A stretch of DNA of 32,940 nt from Woeseiaceae bacterium (GCA_028227395.1 JAOIZZ010000014.1:1-32940), one strand, 5' to 3'. Shown: positions 1-9,243, counted from the stretch's first letter. Numbers and translations: made by a program. The notes: a model not told the origin generated them from the sequence alone.

Positions 1-4
1 TAAC

Positions 5-2650
5 ATGGAAGCACAGAAGTTAAAAATAGGATTGACGCCTATAGCAGGAGCAATTGCAGCTGCATTGGCACCGTCACATCAAGTATTAGCTCAAGATGCC
101 GAATTTGCACTTGAAGAAATTATTGTTACAGCGACAAAGAGAAACTTGAGTGTGCAGGATATTCCTGCATCAGTTCAAGCTATCGGTCAAGAAGCCCTCG
201 CGAATATGGGCGCAGCAACAGCTGAAGATTTTGCAAGGTTTATGCCAGGTATTAATATAGTTTCTTATGGCTCTACCGGCAGTACCATTGTTTTCCGAGG
301 AGCGATTACGGGTTCGGGCTATATAGCAGCATCAACTTCCTCTGTTTACTTGGATGAGCTTGCTCTTACATCAACAGGTTCACAACCAACGCTTCGAATG
401 GTCGATATTGCTCGTGTTGAGGCCCTGGCGGGACCACAAGGAACCTTATATGGTTCTGACGCTCAAGCAGGTACGCTTCGAATTATTACTAATAAACCAA
501 AAATGAATGAATTTGAAGCTGTCTTTGATGGAGAACTTGAAGGTGGCGGCGATTCAGACGCAAGTTATCGTGGTTCATTGGTATTTAACGTTCCGATTGT
601 TGAAGATAAAATGGCGCTAAGAATTGCTGCTTACAGTGATACCGAAGGTGGCTATATTGATAACGTTATGGGTTATACTGCCGATACGAATGCGATAACA
701 GGAGTAAAATATACTCAAAAGCATGGAACTTTATCGAATGCTCATGCAGTAGAAAAAAATTGGAATGACTCAGCAACAAATGGCTATCGCGCTAAACTCA
801 GGTTTGACATGAACGACAGTTGGAGTGCAACTCTTACAGGAATGATGCAGCATGTCAGCACCACAGGTGGTGGTAACGCTTATAACCCTTATGTTGGTGA
901 TCTTAAAACCGTTAAATTTGTAGATGGTTGGCACAAACAAAATTTTAAAGCTTACGATTTATTAATTGAAGGTGATTTAGGATTTGCTGATTTAGTTTCA
1001 TCAACCAACTATTATAAGTACAGAGATAGGGGCGTTTCGGATATTACCGATTACGCGCATTATTGGTCGCATAATTACTGTTCGGATTCTGCATACGATG
1101 CAGCGACATATTCAGCTGGTATGCCTTACTATTACACAAACGCAAGTACAGGTTATCTAGCTCTTTACCCTAGATATTGCCAAGGAGCAGAGATTGATTC
1201 TGACTTCTATTCAACTTCTCAGGGTACTTATGGAGTTAAGAAAGTATCTCAAGAGATACGTCTGCAATCTCAAGGTGATCGTGTTGATTGGATAGTGGGA
1301 ATGTACATAGAAGATACAGTAGATGAATGGACAGCACCGTTTGCAGTACCAACTGATGGTATAAATGATGCCAGTACTTTCCAAAGTTCCTTCTCTGCTA
1401 AATATTATGCATTTGTACAAGGGGATAATTTCCCTAAACAAGCAACATCAAGCTGGTACTCAGACCAAAGAACACTCTGGGACCAAAAAGCATTATTTGG
1501 TGAAGTGGCTTGGAGAATGACTGATAACGCGACACTTACACTAGGACTAAGAACATATGATCGTGGTAATAGTAGTGCTTACTACGTCGATCATCCTGGA
1601 GCAATTCATTCACAGGCTGATTACATCAAAGGTTTTCCGGCTGATTCGGATAAGGCCTATCGTTTAGCTAATAATGGCTTACCACCAGCACGTGCTGGTC
1701 AGGATAAAGTGACCATTCCTAAGATCAGTTTAAAATATGATCTGAATGAGGACACTATGGCTTACGCACTCTTTACAAGAGGTAAACGACCAGGTGGAGT
1801 TAACCGAAGTCGAGGTAATCCATATTTCCCGAATGCATATAGCCCAGATATCATGGATAATACTGAAGCAGGTATTCGCTCAACATTTGGTGAGGGGCGT
1901 GGACGATTCAATTTGACTGCTTATTATATGAAATGGGATCAATATCAGTTAGAACAAGTTGATCCATCGAATACGCCTTGTGATGCAAATGGAGCGGTTG
2001 CTAAAATTACCGGTCTTGCTGCAGATAGTTCAATTAAAACAGCAGGTGTTTGTGGTCAGCCATGGCAAAACTTGGTGGCTAATACCGGTCAAGCTCATAT
2101 CTCGGGTGTTAATATAGATGTTGAATATGCGTTAACGCAAAATCTAACATTCGGAATTAACTACGAAAGAATGGAAGCTCTGACCGATAGTAACCATGAT
2201 CTAAACGGTACGCCGGATTCTTTTGAGGTGAAAGCAAATATGCGTCTTCCGTTGGTACCTGAAAATAAAGGTTCTCTCTGGGCAACTTGGAGCAAAGAAT
2301 CGTCAGTACTTGGTTCAACCTACAAGTATGTTCGTTTCCAAGCATCAACACAGGGCGGGATCATTAATAAGCTAGAGCAAGACTCGCTAAATTCTTCTGC
2401 GAATCCTCAGCACAGTGTTCCAGGGTATGCAATTATGGATATCAGGACAGGATTACAAGGAGAAGATTGGGAGCTCGCAGCCTATATAAATAACTTGACG
2501 GATGAGCGAGCTAACTACACTTGGGGAACAGGTGATTTTGGTTGGGCACAAGCTTCCTCGAAAACAGGTGGTAGAGCTCATACGGTCGATGCTTATACAA
2601 ATAGACCACGTGAGTTTGGTATTCGTTATATGAAGCGTTGGGGTGAATAA
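5..2650 (+). CDS. TonB-dependent receptor (TBDR1)
   Basis: Outer-membrane, TonB-energised importer; the substrate cannot be told from sequence. The 881-residue protein starts with a signal peptide (about residues 1-29, ending in V-L-A-Q), then a TonB-box-like stretch E-E-I-I-V-T-A-T near residue 37, a plug domain with the usual R-V-E-A-L-x-G-P-Q-G-T-L-Y-G-S segment near residues 138-153, and a long beta-barrel. The start lies 4 bases from the window edge and no stop is visible upstream, so an earlier start is possible, but the signal peptide fits this ATG. The last residues are R-W-G-E, so the protein does not end in the aromatic residue usual for barrel proteins. A strong terminator follows. 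No neighbour tells the ligand; the amidohydrolase operon downstream is a possible partner. Confidence 0.93.
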   Translation: MEAQKLKIGLTPIAGAIAAALAPSHQVLAQDAEFALEEIIVTATKRNLSVQDIPASVQAIGQEALANMGAATAEDFARFMPGINIVSYGSTGSTIVFRGAITGSGYIAASTSSVYLDELALTSTGSQPTLRMVDIARVEALAGPQGTLYGSDAQAGTLRIITNKPKMNEFEAVFDGELEGGGDSDASYRGSLVFNVPIVEDKMALRIAAYSDTEGGYIDNVMGYTADTNAITGVKYTQKHGTLSNAHAVEKNWNDSATNGYRAKLRFDMNDSWSATLTGMMQHVSTTGGGNAYNPYVGDLKTVKFVDGWHKQNFKAYDLLIEGDLGFADLVSSTNYYKYRDRGVSDITDYAHYWSHNYCSDSAYDAATYSAGMPYYYTNASTGYLALYPRYCQGAEIDSDFYSTSQGTYGVKKVSQEIRLQSQGDRVDWIVGMYIEDTVDEWTAPFAVPTDGINDASTFQSSFSAKYYAFVQGDNFPKQATSSWYSDQRTLWDQKALFGEVAWRMTDNATLTLGLRTYDRGNSSAYYVDHPGAIHSQADYIKGFPADSDKAYRLANNGLPPARAGQDKVTIPKISLKYDLNEDTMAYALFTRGKRPGGVNRSRGNPYFPNAYSPDIMDNTEAGIRSTFGEGRGRFNLTAYYMKWDQYQLEQVDPSNTPCDANGAVAKITGLAADSSIKTAGVCGQPWQNLVANTGQAHISGVNIDVEYALTQNLTFGINYERMEALTDSNHDLNGTPDSFEVKANMRLPLVPENKGSLWATWSKESSVLGSTYKYVRFQASTQGGIINKLEQDSLNSSANPQHSVPGYAIMDIRTGLQGEDWELAAYINNLTDERANYTWGTGDFGWAQASSKTGGRAHTVDAYTNRPREFGIRYMKRWGE

Positions 2651-2670
2651 ACGCTGATTATTGACAGTTA

Positions 2671-2702
2671 AAAAAAAACCGGGCAATTGCCCGGTTTTTT
2701 TT
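2671..2702. terminator. Bidirectional intrinsic terminator
   Basis: A perfect 16-bp palindrome (CCGGGCAATTGCCCGG, 2679-2694) has an A-run before it and a T-run after it, so it can terminate transcription in both directions. It lies between the TBDR1 stop and the convergent propeller gene, whose stop codon begins at the last T's of the terminator. Confidence 0.93.
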
Positions 2703-3639
2703 AGTCTTTAAAAGGCCAAACCTCTAGACCATGAATAGCATTGCGAATATCCATAGAGAGATTGACTGAACCCACTTGTTGATCATTAGATAAATCAAAT
2801 AAAGAAATAGTTGAAGGCGATGAGCCTACGGCAATAAAACGTTCATCAATCGTGCATAATCCTCGAGCAAAGCTTTGCCTGGCAATCTTGGAATCATCTA
2901 TACCCGCAAATTCAATGTCACTTTCTTTGTAGGAGATTATTTTATAAGTTTGTTCTTCACCCTCTTTTGGGACAAAACGCACACAATCACTCGCGGTATC
3001 GTTAAATAAAACACCATTATTCCATAATCTTGGATTATGCGTCCCAGAAGGAAGACTGCAAACGGTTTCAATAGAATTATTTGGAGTCAAATAAAGCAAG
3101 CTATCTGTTCTTAAGCCACTTAAGTAGATCCCACTATTATTCACATCGACCATATTGATATGAAAATCATTAACTTCACGAGGTCCAATGTTACGTTGCG
3201 GGTCAAAAGCACCTCCAGTCCATTGATCATATTCTTTTCGAAGATGAAAGCCCCAATCAAATTTTTTAGTATCTAGGTTAAAAGCAAGCAGGCTATCAAA
3301 ACCAGTTGAGCTAATAAATAAGCGCCTATCCATTTTGCATATTTCATGAGCATGTTTAAGATAGCGATTTTTAAAAGAAACTATTAAGTTAAAATTTTTG
3401 TCGTAACAGAAAATTTCATCACTCGCAGCGATGTAAATATTATCACCATCAAAAGCAATACCTCTTAGTCCACGGTCTGCACCTCGCCCTTCAAAATCTA
3501 TTTCACTGGTATTCCAATCAACATGTTGTTCACCTTTTTTTGTTGCAAAGTCAACTGTATATATTCCACCATGGCTCTCTCCTTGAGCACTCCCACGAAC
3601 AACTGATGTCGCAATTAGTTTAGGTAATTTAATAGCCAT
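2701..3639 (-). CDS. Six-bladed beta-propeller protein of unknown function (DUF4915-like)
   Basis: A 312-residue protein with no signal peptide, so probably cytoplasmic. It reads as about six repeated blades, each ending in a pattern like small-S-S-T-G-x-D-S-L-L-x-F. The first inner strand of the blades carries a basic residue: Arg near 57-59 (R-G-L-R-G), His96/His98 (K-H-A-H-E), His160 (D-F-H-I-N), His201 (G-T-H-N-P), Arg259 (F-A-R-G-L) and His303 (A-I-H-G-L), with His23 closing the ring. This resembles what I remember of the DUF4915/TIGR03032-type propellers, for which I know no firm function. The gene is convergent with TBDR1 and divergent from the amidohydrolase operon, with a 106-bp shared upstream region. 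The function is open; a metal- or carboxylate-binding pore is inference from the residues. Confidence 0.85.
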   Translation of the reverse strand: MAIKLPKLIATSVVRGSAQGESHGGIYTVDFATKKGEQHVDWNTSEIDFEGRGADRGLRGIAFDGDNIYIAASDEIFCYDKNFNLIVSFKNRYLKHAHEICKMDRRLFISSTGFDSLLAFNLDTKKFDWGFHLRKEYDQWTGGAFDPQRNIGPREVNDFHINMVDVNNSGIYLSGLRTDSLLYLTPNNSIETVCSLPSGTHNPRLWNNGVLFNDTASDCVRFVPKEGEEQTYKIISYKESDIEFAGIDDSKIARQSFARGLCTIDERFIAVGSSPSTISLFDLSNDQQVGSVNLSMDIRNAIHGLEVWPFKD

Positions 3640-3745
3640 AGAGCTTATGTTACTCTTGATTTGAAGATAAGATTATACAATTACTATTATAATAAATTAT
3701 TAACAGAATAAGCGTAACTATTTTATCACCAAATATAGGGATGTC

Positions 3746-5503
3746 ATGAGGCAAAAGAAGATTAATTATTTAGTCATTTTATTTACCATATTCTTTCTAT
3801 TTTTGGGCTGCGAAGAGCAGTCCACCAAAGTTGAATCCCCAGAAGGTGCTGATTTAGTGCTACATAGTGGTGTTATCTATACTGTAGATAAAAATCATTC
3901 AGTAGCTCAAGCGATTGCTATCAAGGAGGGTCGAATTGTCTATGTGGGTCCTAATGAAGGGGTTAATAGATTTTCTGGAGCAAATACGCGGGTAGTAGAT
4001 TTACAAAATAAGATGATCATGCCAGGGATGCAGGATGTTCATATTCATCCAATATCTGGAGGAATCTTGTCAGCTTCTTGTGATTTAAATGGATTATCAA
4101 ATATTGCTCAATACCGAACAGCAATAACGAAGTATGCTAATGCCAATCCTGATGTGGAATGGATTTTGGGAGGTGGCTGGGCGATGTCAGTATTTGGGGT
4201 TGGTGGAAAACCCAGTCGAAAAATTATTGATGAGCTGGTCTCAGATCGGCCAGTCTTTTTGTCTTCAACTGATGGTCATTCTGGCTGGGCTAATTCCTTA
4301 GCTCTAGAAATAGCGGGCATCACTAAAGATACCCCTGACCCTATCGATGGCATCATTGATCGAGATCCTGAAACGGGTGAATTGATTGGTAGTCTTCAGG
4401 AGGGAGCGATGACGCTAGTGGAGAAATATATTCCAAGTGATACCCTCGAAAGTAAGATTTCTGGCTTGCGTTATTCCATGAAGATGCTCAATAGTTATGG
4501 CATTACAGCCATACAGGATGCCATTGTAAGGGAAAGTGATTTAAAGACTTACGAAGCACTAGAAAATAATAATGAATTAACGTTAAGGGTTGTAGCATCT
4601 CTCTGGTGGGAGCGATCTCAAGGTCTAGAACAACTAGATGAATTAAAAAATTTAAGAATCAAATACACAAGTAATCTCGTCAAACCAACTACTGTAAAGA
4701 TCATGCAAGATGGCTTGGTCGAGAATTATACAGCAGTCCTTGTAGATCCATACCTCATGCCAGGTCAGATAAAAGGAATACCAATGGTAGAACCAGAGTT
4801 GTTGAAAAAAGCAGTAACAGCAATTGATGCTTCTGGTTTTCAAGTTCATTTTCATGCGCTTGGTGATGGAGCGGTGCGTCAATCTTTAGATGCAGTAGAG
4901 GAGTCTATTTATGAGAACGGCCGTTTAGGTAATCGACATCATATCTCGCATTTGCAACTTATCCATCCTGATGATTTTGGGCGCTTTTCTGAATTGGATG
5001 TAGTAGCTAATTTTCAACCATTATGGGCATATACCGGTGATTACTTGACTGAGCTTGCCGCTCCGTTTGTTGGCCCAGAAAGATTACGCTGGTCTTATGC
5101 TATTAAAACCATTCAAAATACCGGTGCTAAAATTGCATTTGGCAGTGACTGGAGTGTGACTTCAGCAAATCCTTTTCATCAAATAGAAACAGCAATTACT
5201 CGTCAAAGTGCTTCCACTATTACTGCGCTGGAAAATAAACCTGTTGATCCAGAGCAGGATATCCCTTTATTCATTGAAGAAAGTATTGATCTTGAAACGG
5301 CCATCGATGCGTTTACTATTAATGCCGCATTTGTGAATAATCTTGAGGAAGAAACCGGTTCAGTAGAAGTGGGTAAAATAGCTGATCTGGTTATACTGGA
5401 TCAAAATCTCTTTCAGATTGAGGTTCGTGATATTTCAGAAACAAAAGCCTTGCTGACTTTATTTGAAGGTCGGGTCGTACATGGAAGTTTGGAGGAGTTA
5501 TGA
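3746..5503 (+). CDS. Amidohydrolase family 3 lipoprotein (YtcJ/AepA-like)
   Basis: A predicted lipoprotein hydrolase. Residues 1-22 form a lipoprotein signal with the lipobox F-L-G-C and Cys22; Glu at +2 does not suggest inner-membrane retention. The amidohydrolase fold follows, with metal ligands H99-x-H101 (Q-D-V-H-I-H-P), a K-I-M-Q-D-G-L segment, F-H-A-L-G-D-G, H-H-I-S-H-L-Q and the late aspartate in F-G-S-D-W-S. This order is typical of amidohydrolase family 3, which hydrolyses C-N bonds in varied substrates. The length, 585 residues, is normal for the group. The start is the ATG at 3746, because the ATG at 3741 runs into a stop within three codons; the G-rich TAGGGA lies just upstream. 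The stop overlaps the next start by 4 bases (ATGA), so the two genes are cotranscribed and probably translationally coupled. The substrate is unknown. Confidence 0.92.
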   Translation: MRQKKINYLVILFTIFFLFLGCEEQSTKVESPEGADLVLHSGVIYTVDKNHSVAQAIAIKEGRIVYVGPNEGVNRFSGANTRVVDLQNKMIMPGMQDVHIHPISGGILSASCDLNGLSNIAQYRTAITKYANANPDVEWILGGGWAMSVFGVGGKPSRKIIDELVSDRPVFLSSTDGHSGWANSLALEIAGITKDTPDPIDGIIDRDPETGELIGSLQEGAMTLVEKYIPSDTLESKISGLRYSMKMLNSYGITAIQDAIVRESDLKTYEALENNNELTLRVVASLWWERSQGLEQLDELKNLRIKYTSNLVKPTTVKIMQDGLVENYTAVLVDPYLMPGQIKGIPMVEPELLKKAVTAIDASGFQVHFHALGDGAVRQSLDAVEESIYENGRLGNRHHISHLQLIHPDDFGRFSELDVVANFQPLWAYTGDYLTELAAPFVGPERLRWSYAIKTIQNTGAKIAFGSDWSVTSANPFHQIETAITRQSASTITALENKPVDPEQDIPLFIEESIDLETAIDAFTINAAFVNNLEEETGSVEVGKIADLVILDQNLFQIEVRDISETKALLTLFEGRVVHGSLEEL

Positions 5504-6828
5504 AACAATATTTTTTGTTATGGTGTTTATTCTTTGGGCAACTATGTAGTTCGATTTCCTTTGCTGAAACAGAGTACAATCATTCTGATCTTAATATTCG
5601 TTGCGGGCAGATGATTGATGGTTATTCGGCTGAGCCATTTTATGATCAGTTAATTTCAATTCGCCAAGGCTTGATTTCTAATATTGAACCCTTCAATAAG
5701 GGAACATCTGAAGATGACAAGATACTCAATTTAAGTGCTTATACATGTTTGCCAGGTCTAATCGATACGCATACACATATCACGGAAAGAGCTGACGAGA
5801 CTAATGATTTAAGCATTCATTATACGAGAAGTATGGCTGAGGTGAGAGAGATCTCTGCTGAAAATGCACTTACAACCTTGCATGCTGGTTTCACAACAGT
5901 GCGAAATCTGGGTGCTTATATTGCTTGGTCGGGCCGTGATCTTAGAGATCGAATTAATGCAGGTGAAATCGTTGGACCAAGAATTCAAACTTCTGGTTTT
6001 TATTTAACAATACCCGGTGGTGGGGGAGATTTAGTAATTCCGGGTATTCCTGAAAATACGATTCCAGATAGGGTGCGTCAAGGAGTCTCACGTGGCCCCG
6101 ATCAATTTAGAGAGAACGCTAGAAAAGCCGTTAAAGGTGGCGCTGATGTCCTGAAGATATTGGCCTCAGGAGCAGTACTTGCTTATGGGGGAGTGCCTGG
6201 ATCTCCAGAAATGACTCCCGAAGAAATAGTGGCGGTAGTTGAGGTTGCTCATGAGGTAGGCATTAAAGTCACGGCACATGCCCATGGCGCTCAATCGATC
6301 AAGGAAGCAATATTAGCTGGAGTTGATTCAATTGAGCACGCCTCACTAGCAGACGAAGAGGCCATTCAGTTAGCAGTAAAACATCAGGTCGCTTTTTCAA
6401 TGGATGTCTATAATGGTGATTATATAAATGCTGTTGCCGCCATTCAGGGTTGGCCTGAAGAGTTTTTACGGAAAAATATTGAAACGACAGAGGCACAACG
6501 CGAGGTTTTCTCTATAGCCTTTAGTGCTGGTGTGCCTATTATCTATGGGACTGATTCAGCAGTATATCCTCACGGCGATAATGCCAAGCAGTTTGTAATA
6601 ATGGTGCGACAAGGCATGACTCCCATGGAAGCAATTCAGGCAGCTTCATCTGTCGCTGCAAAATTTATTGGATGGGAAGATAAAGTGGGGTCAATAAAAG
6701 TTGGCTTATATGCCGATATCATTGCTGTTAAAAATAGTCCACTTGAAGATATAACTGCCCTCCAAAATGTGTCTGTGGTGATCAAAGAAGGGAAAGTTTT
6801 AAAACTTCCTTTATCTATGGAAGATTAG
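5500..6828 (+). CDS. Exported amidohydrolase (imidazolonepropionase/Xaa-Pro dipeptidase-like)
   Basis: A secreted metal-dependent hydrolase of 442 residues. A signal peptide (about 1-22, ending S-F-A-E) is followed by H91-T-H93 (L-I-D-T-H-T-H), the conserved lysine in G-A-D-V-L-K-I-L-A-S-G that would be the carboxylated metal bridge, H-A-H-G, S-I-E-H-A and the catalytic aspartate in Y-G-T-D-S-A. The pattern matches the amidohydrolase group that contains bacterial Xaa-Pro dipeptidases and Sgx9260-type carboxypeptidases. A periplasmic dipeptidase or a lactam or carbamate hydrolase are both reasonable. It is the second gene of the operon (4-base overlap with the lipoprotein amidohydrolase, 3-base gap to the next gene). 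Having two different exported amidohydrolases in a row suggests successive steps on one imported substrate; that is inference. Confidence 0.93.
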   Translation: MKQYFLLWCLFFGQLCSSISFAETEYNHSDLNIRCGQMIDGYSAEPFYDQLISIRQGLISNIEPFNKGTSEDDKILNLSAYTCLPGLIDTHTHITERADETNDLSIHYTRSMAEVREISAENALTTLHAGFTTVRNLGAYIAWSGRDLRDRINAGEIVGPRIQTSGFYLTIPGGGGDLVIPGIPENTIPDRVRQGVSRGPDQFRENARKAVKGGADVLKILASGAVLAYGGVPGSPEMTPEEIVAVVEVAHEVGIKVTAHAHGAQSIKEAILAGVDSIEHASLADEEAIQLAVKHQVAFSMDVYNGDYINAVAAIQGWPEEFLRKNIETTEAQREVFSIAFSAGVPIIYGTDSAVYPHGDNAKQFVIMVRQGMTPMEAIQAASSVAAKFIGWEDKVGSIKVGLYADIIAVKNSPLEDITALQNVSVVIKEGKVLKLPLSMED

Positions 6829-6831
6829 AAG

Positions 6832-7722
6832 ATGGGAAATATACCAACAAAAAAATATCGCTTTAAAAAAATACTAAAATGGATAAAGAGTAAATTCCTT
6901 AGTCAAGATTTTTTAGTAAAGCAACTAATAAAAAAATGGCACAGAGAAGATATTGATGTGTGGCCTTCAGTGGATAAGTTAGAAGTAACTGGAATTAATC
7001 GATACGAATACAGTTTCTTATCTCAGAATGGTGAAGATGGAATTTTGCGGTATATTTTCTCAGTTATTGGCTTTGAGAGCCGCTATTTTGTGGAATTTGG
7101 TTTTGGCGCTCATCAATGTAATTCCTTAAAATTAATGTTACATGAGAATTTTAATGGCCTCTTGATGGATGGCTCTAAAGAACAATGCAATATATTTAAT
7201 TTTGCTTGCGAGAGGATTAAAAGAAAGGACGTAAAAGCACTAAATACGTTTATTAGCTTAAAAAATTTAGAAACATTGATTATGTCTAATAACGTTCCAG
7301 CAAAGATAGATTTTCTTTGTATAGATGTTGATGGTAATGATTATTGGTTCTGGGAGGCATTGACTTGTATTGAGCCACGTGTCGTTTGTATTGAATATAA
7401 CTCAGGAATTGGAACTTCACATTCTTGGTCCATTCCCTATCAGAGTGATTTCGAGCGTTTTTCGGCACACCCCAGTGGTTTTTTTGCCGGCACTTCATTG
7501 AAAGCCATAGAGTCATTAGGAATTAAAAAAGGATATCGATTGATTGGTTGTGATTCGACAGGAACGAATGCTTTTTTTCTTAGAGATGATATTGATGCAA
7601 AAGAGATAAAAACTTTATCTTGTGAAGAGGCGTTTTATCCGCATCTCAACTGGCTTGGTCGAGGCATCTCGCAGGACAGGCAGTTACAAATTATGCAGTC
7701 TTTGCCTTATGTTGAGGTTTAA
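6832..7722 (+). CDS. FkbM-like methyltransferase-fold protein
   Basis: A 296-residue protein without a signal peptide. After a basic N-terminus (about 1-45) the core reads S-Q-N-G-E-D-G-I-L (near 64), F-V-E-F-G-F-G (near 85, the S-adenosylmethionine-binding loop), a G-L-L-M-D-G-S segment, I-D-F-L-C-I-D-V-D-G-N-D-Y (near 158) and R-V-V-C-I-E-Y-N (near 183). This is the FkbM/methyltransferase-21 type of Rossmann fold, often found in glycan or small-molecule gene clusters. It begins 3 bases after the second amidohydrolase and is the last gene of the operon. A cytoplasmic methyltransferase behind two exported hydrolases is an unusual pairing. The gene ends directly against the convergent BCCT gene with no spacer. 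Methyl transfer itself is inferred from the fold. Confidence 0.82.
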   Translation: MGNIPTKKYRFKKILKWIKSKFLSQDFLVKQLIKKWHREDIDVWPSVDKLEVTGINRYEYSFLSQNGEDGILRYIFSVIGFESRYFVEFGFGAHQCNSLKLMLHENFNGLLMDGSKEQCNIFNFACERIKRKDVKALNTFISLKNLETLIMSNNVPAKIDFLCIDVDGNDYWFWEALTCIEPRVVCIEYNSGIGTSHSWSIPYQSDFERFSAHPSGFFAGTSLKAIESLGIKKGYRLIGCDSTGTNAFFLRDDIDAKEIKTLSCEEAFYPHLNWLGRGISQDRQLQIMQSLPYVEV

Positions 7723-9243
7723 TTACTTAAGCATACGATAAATTGAAATCATTAAAATTACGTAAACAATTAATAACGGAAATGACGCTAGGGTTGTCGC
7801 CGCCTTAAGCGGTTCTAAGCCACCTAAAAATAAAAGCGCTGAGGGTAAAGAGCCCAGTGCAAATGCCCAATACATTCTATTTTTTAAAGAAGGATGTTGA
7901 TCAGGTTTGATTTCTCGACTGGTGCCCGCAGCCAATGTATAGGTAGCTGAATCATAAGTTGTTGCGGCAAAAATAATGCCAATAATTGCAATAAAAAATA
8001 ACAAAAAATAACCCATTGGAAGAATTTCTATAATAGCCGCAATAGTCGAAGTTTGCCCTATATCATTGACGCTCTGTATCACTGGGTAAATTTCATTTAA
8101 CTCTAAGTGAATTGCATAATTTCCTAACACAGCAAAAAATAAAAAGCAGCCAAGACTTCCCCAACCAAGCATCCCTAAAATTACTTCTCTGATGGTTCTT
8201 CCTCGAGAAATTTTAGCGACAAACATACCGATAAAAGGACCAAGCGCCATACCCCATGCGATATAAAAAACAGTCCAGTTTTCCACAAAATTATTTTTTT
8301 GTAATGGATCTGTCCAGGTCACCAAGGAGAAAAAGTTTTGAGTGATTAAACCGATGGAAGCAAAACTCATTTCTAGGATGAATTGGGTGGGGCCAACTAG
8401 AAAAATGAACAGTAAAAAAAGCAGTGCTAGTCTCGCGTTAATCACGCTTAGCAGACGAATGCCTTTATCTAATCCTTTGTATACGCTAAACGCAATCAGT
8501 AGGGTCACAATTAGCATGATGGTAAGTTGCAATTGTTGGTCATTTTCTAATGAGGCCAATTTAGCGATGGAGGCAGTAACTAAATCAACGCCGAACGCAA
8601 GACCTGTTGCCGATGTTCCGATTAGACCTATGATGAAGAAAAGATCAATAATTCTACCGGGCCATTTTTCTCTATAAGTACCAAGAAAACCGGCACAAGC
8701 AGCACTTAGTTTTAAGGATGGAATATTTTTGTGATGATAAGAAACCCCAAAAGCCACAGTAGTTAATGCATACAAAGACCAGGTAAGTGGCCCCCAATGA
8801 TAAGCGCCGTAACTGGCAGCCCATAAAATGGCTTGGTCTTCACCGGCGATTTGTGGGGTATTAGCATAATAAAATGTCCATTCTGTCGCTCCCCAGTAAA
8901 TTACAGCGGCACCAATGCCGGTACAAAATAACATCGCTATCCAGCTGAAATTTGAATAATCTTTTTTTGCTCCTTTTGGACCTAATCTGATGGATCCTTT
9001 TTTGCTAAAGGTAAGATAGGTTAAAAACACAATAATGGCATTTAGGAGGAGTATATAAACAATCCCAAATTCAGTAGTGATTAGAGTAAAGGCATGATTG
9101 ATGACGAGCAAACTAGATTCAGGTTCTAAAATCATACTCAACACAATAATAGCAAGTAAAACGCTCCCGCAGATGAGGATAAACCAATCCAATTCTGGAT
9201 CATTTTGTTGGGTTTTTAAGGCGTTTGTTTTTTTATCATTCAT
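7723..9243 (-). CDS. BCCT-family transporter with substituted aromatic box
   Basis: An inner-membrane secondary transporter of 506 residues with about 12 helices. The BCCT hallmarks are present: G-I-G-A-A-V-I-Y-W-G-A-T-E-W in helix 3 (residues 109-122), H-W-G-P-L-T-W-S-L-Y in helix 4 (149-158), and W-T-V-F-Y-I-A-W-G-M-A-L-G-P followed by I-S-R-G-R-T-I-R-E in helix 8 and its loop (323-353). Helix 4 keeps the residues equivalent to BetP Trp189, Trp194 and Tyr197 (here Trp150, Trp155, Tyr158). Helix 8 has Gly331 where BetP has Trp374 and Leu334 where it has Trp377. The family imports betaine, carnitine, choline or DMSP; the altered site suggests a different or smaller ligand. The gene is convergent with the FkbM-like gene and divergent from TBDR2. 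Confidence 0.92.
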   Translation of the reverse strand: MNDKKTNALKTQQNDPELDWFILICGSVLLAIIVLSMILEPESSLLVINHAFTLITTEFGIVYILLLNAIIVFLTYLTFSKKGSIRLGPKGAKKDYSNFSWIAMLFCTGIGAAVIYWGATEWTFYYANTPQIAGEDQAILWAASYGAYHWGPLTWSLYALTTVAFGVSYHHKNIPSLKLSAACAGFLGTYREKWPGRIIDLFFIIGLIGTSATGLAFGVDLVTASIAKLASLENDQQLQLTIMLIVTLLIAFSVYKGLDKGIRLLSVINARLALLFLLFIFLVGPTQFILEMSFASIGLITQNFFSLVTWTDPLQKNNFVENWTVFYIAWGMALGPFIGMFVAKISRGRTIREVILGMLGWGSLGCFLFFAVLGNYAIHLELNEIYPVIQSVNDIGQTSTIAAIIEILPMGYFLLFFIAIIGIIFAATTYDSATYTLAAGTSREIKPDQHPSLKNRMYWAFALGSLPSALLFLGGLEPLKAATTLASFPLLIVYVILMISIYRMLK

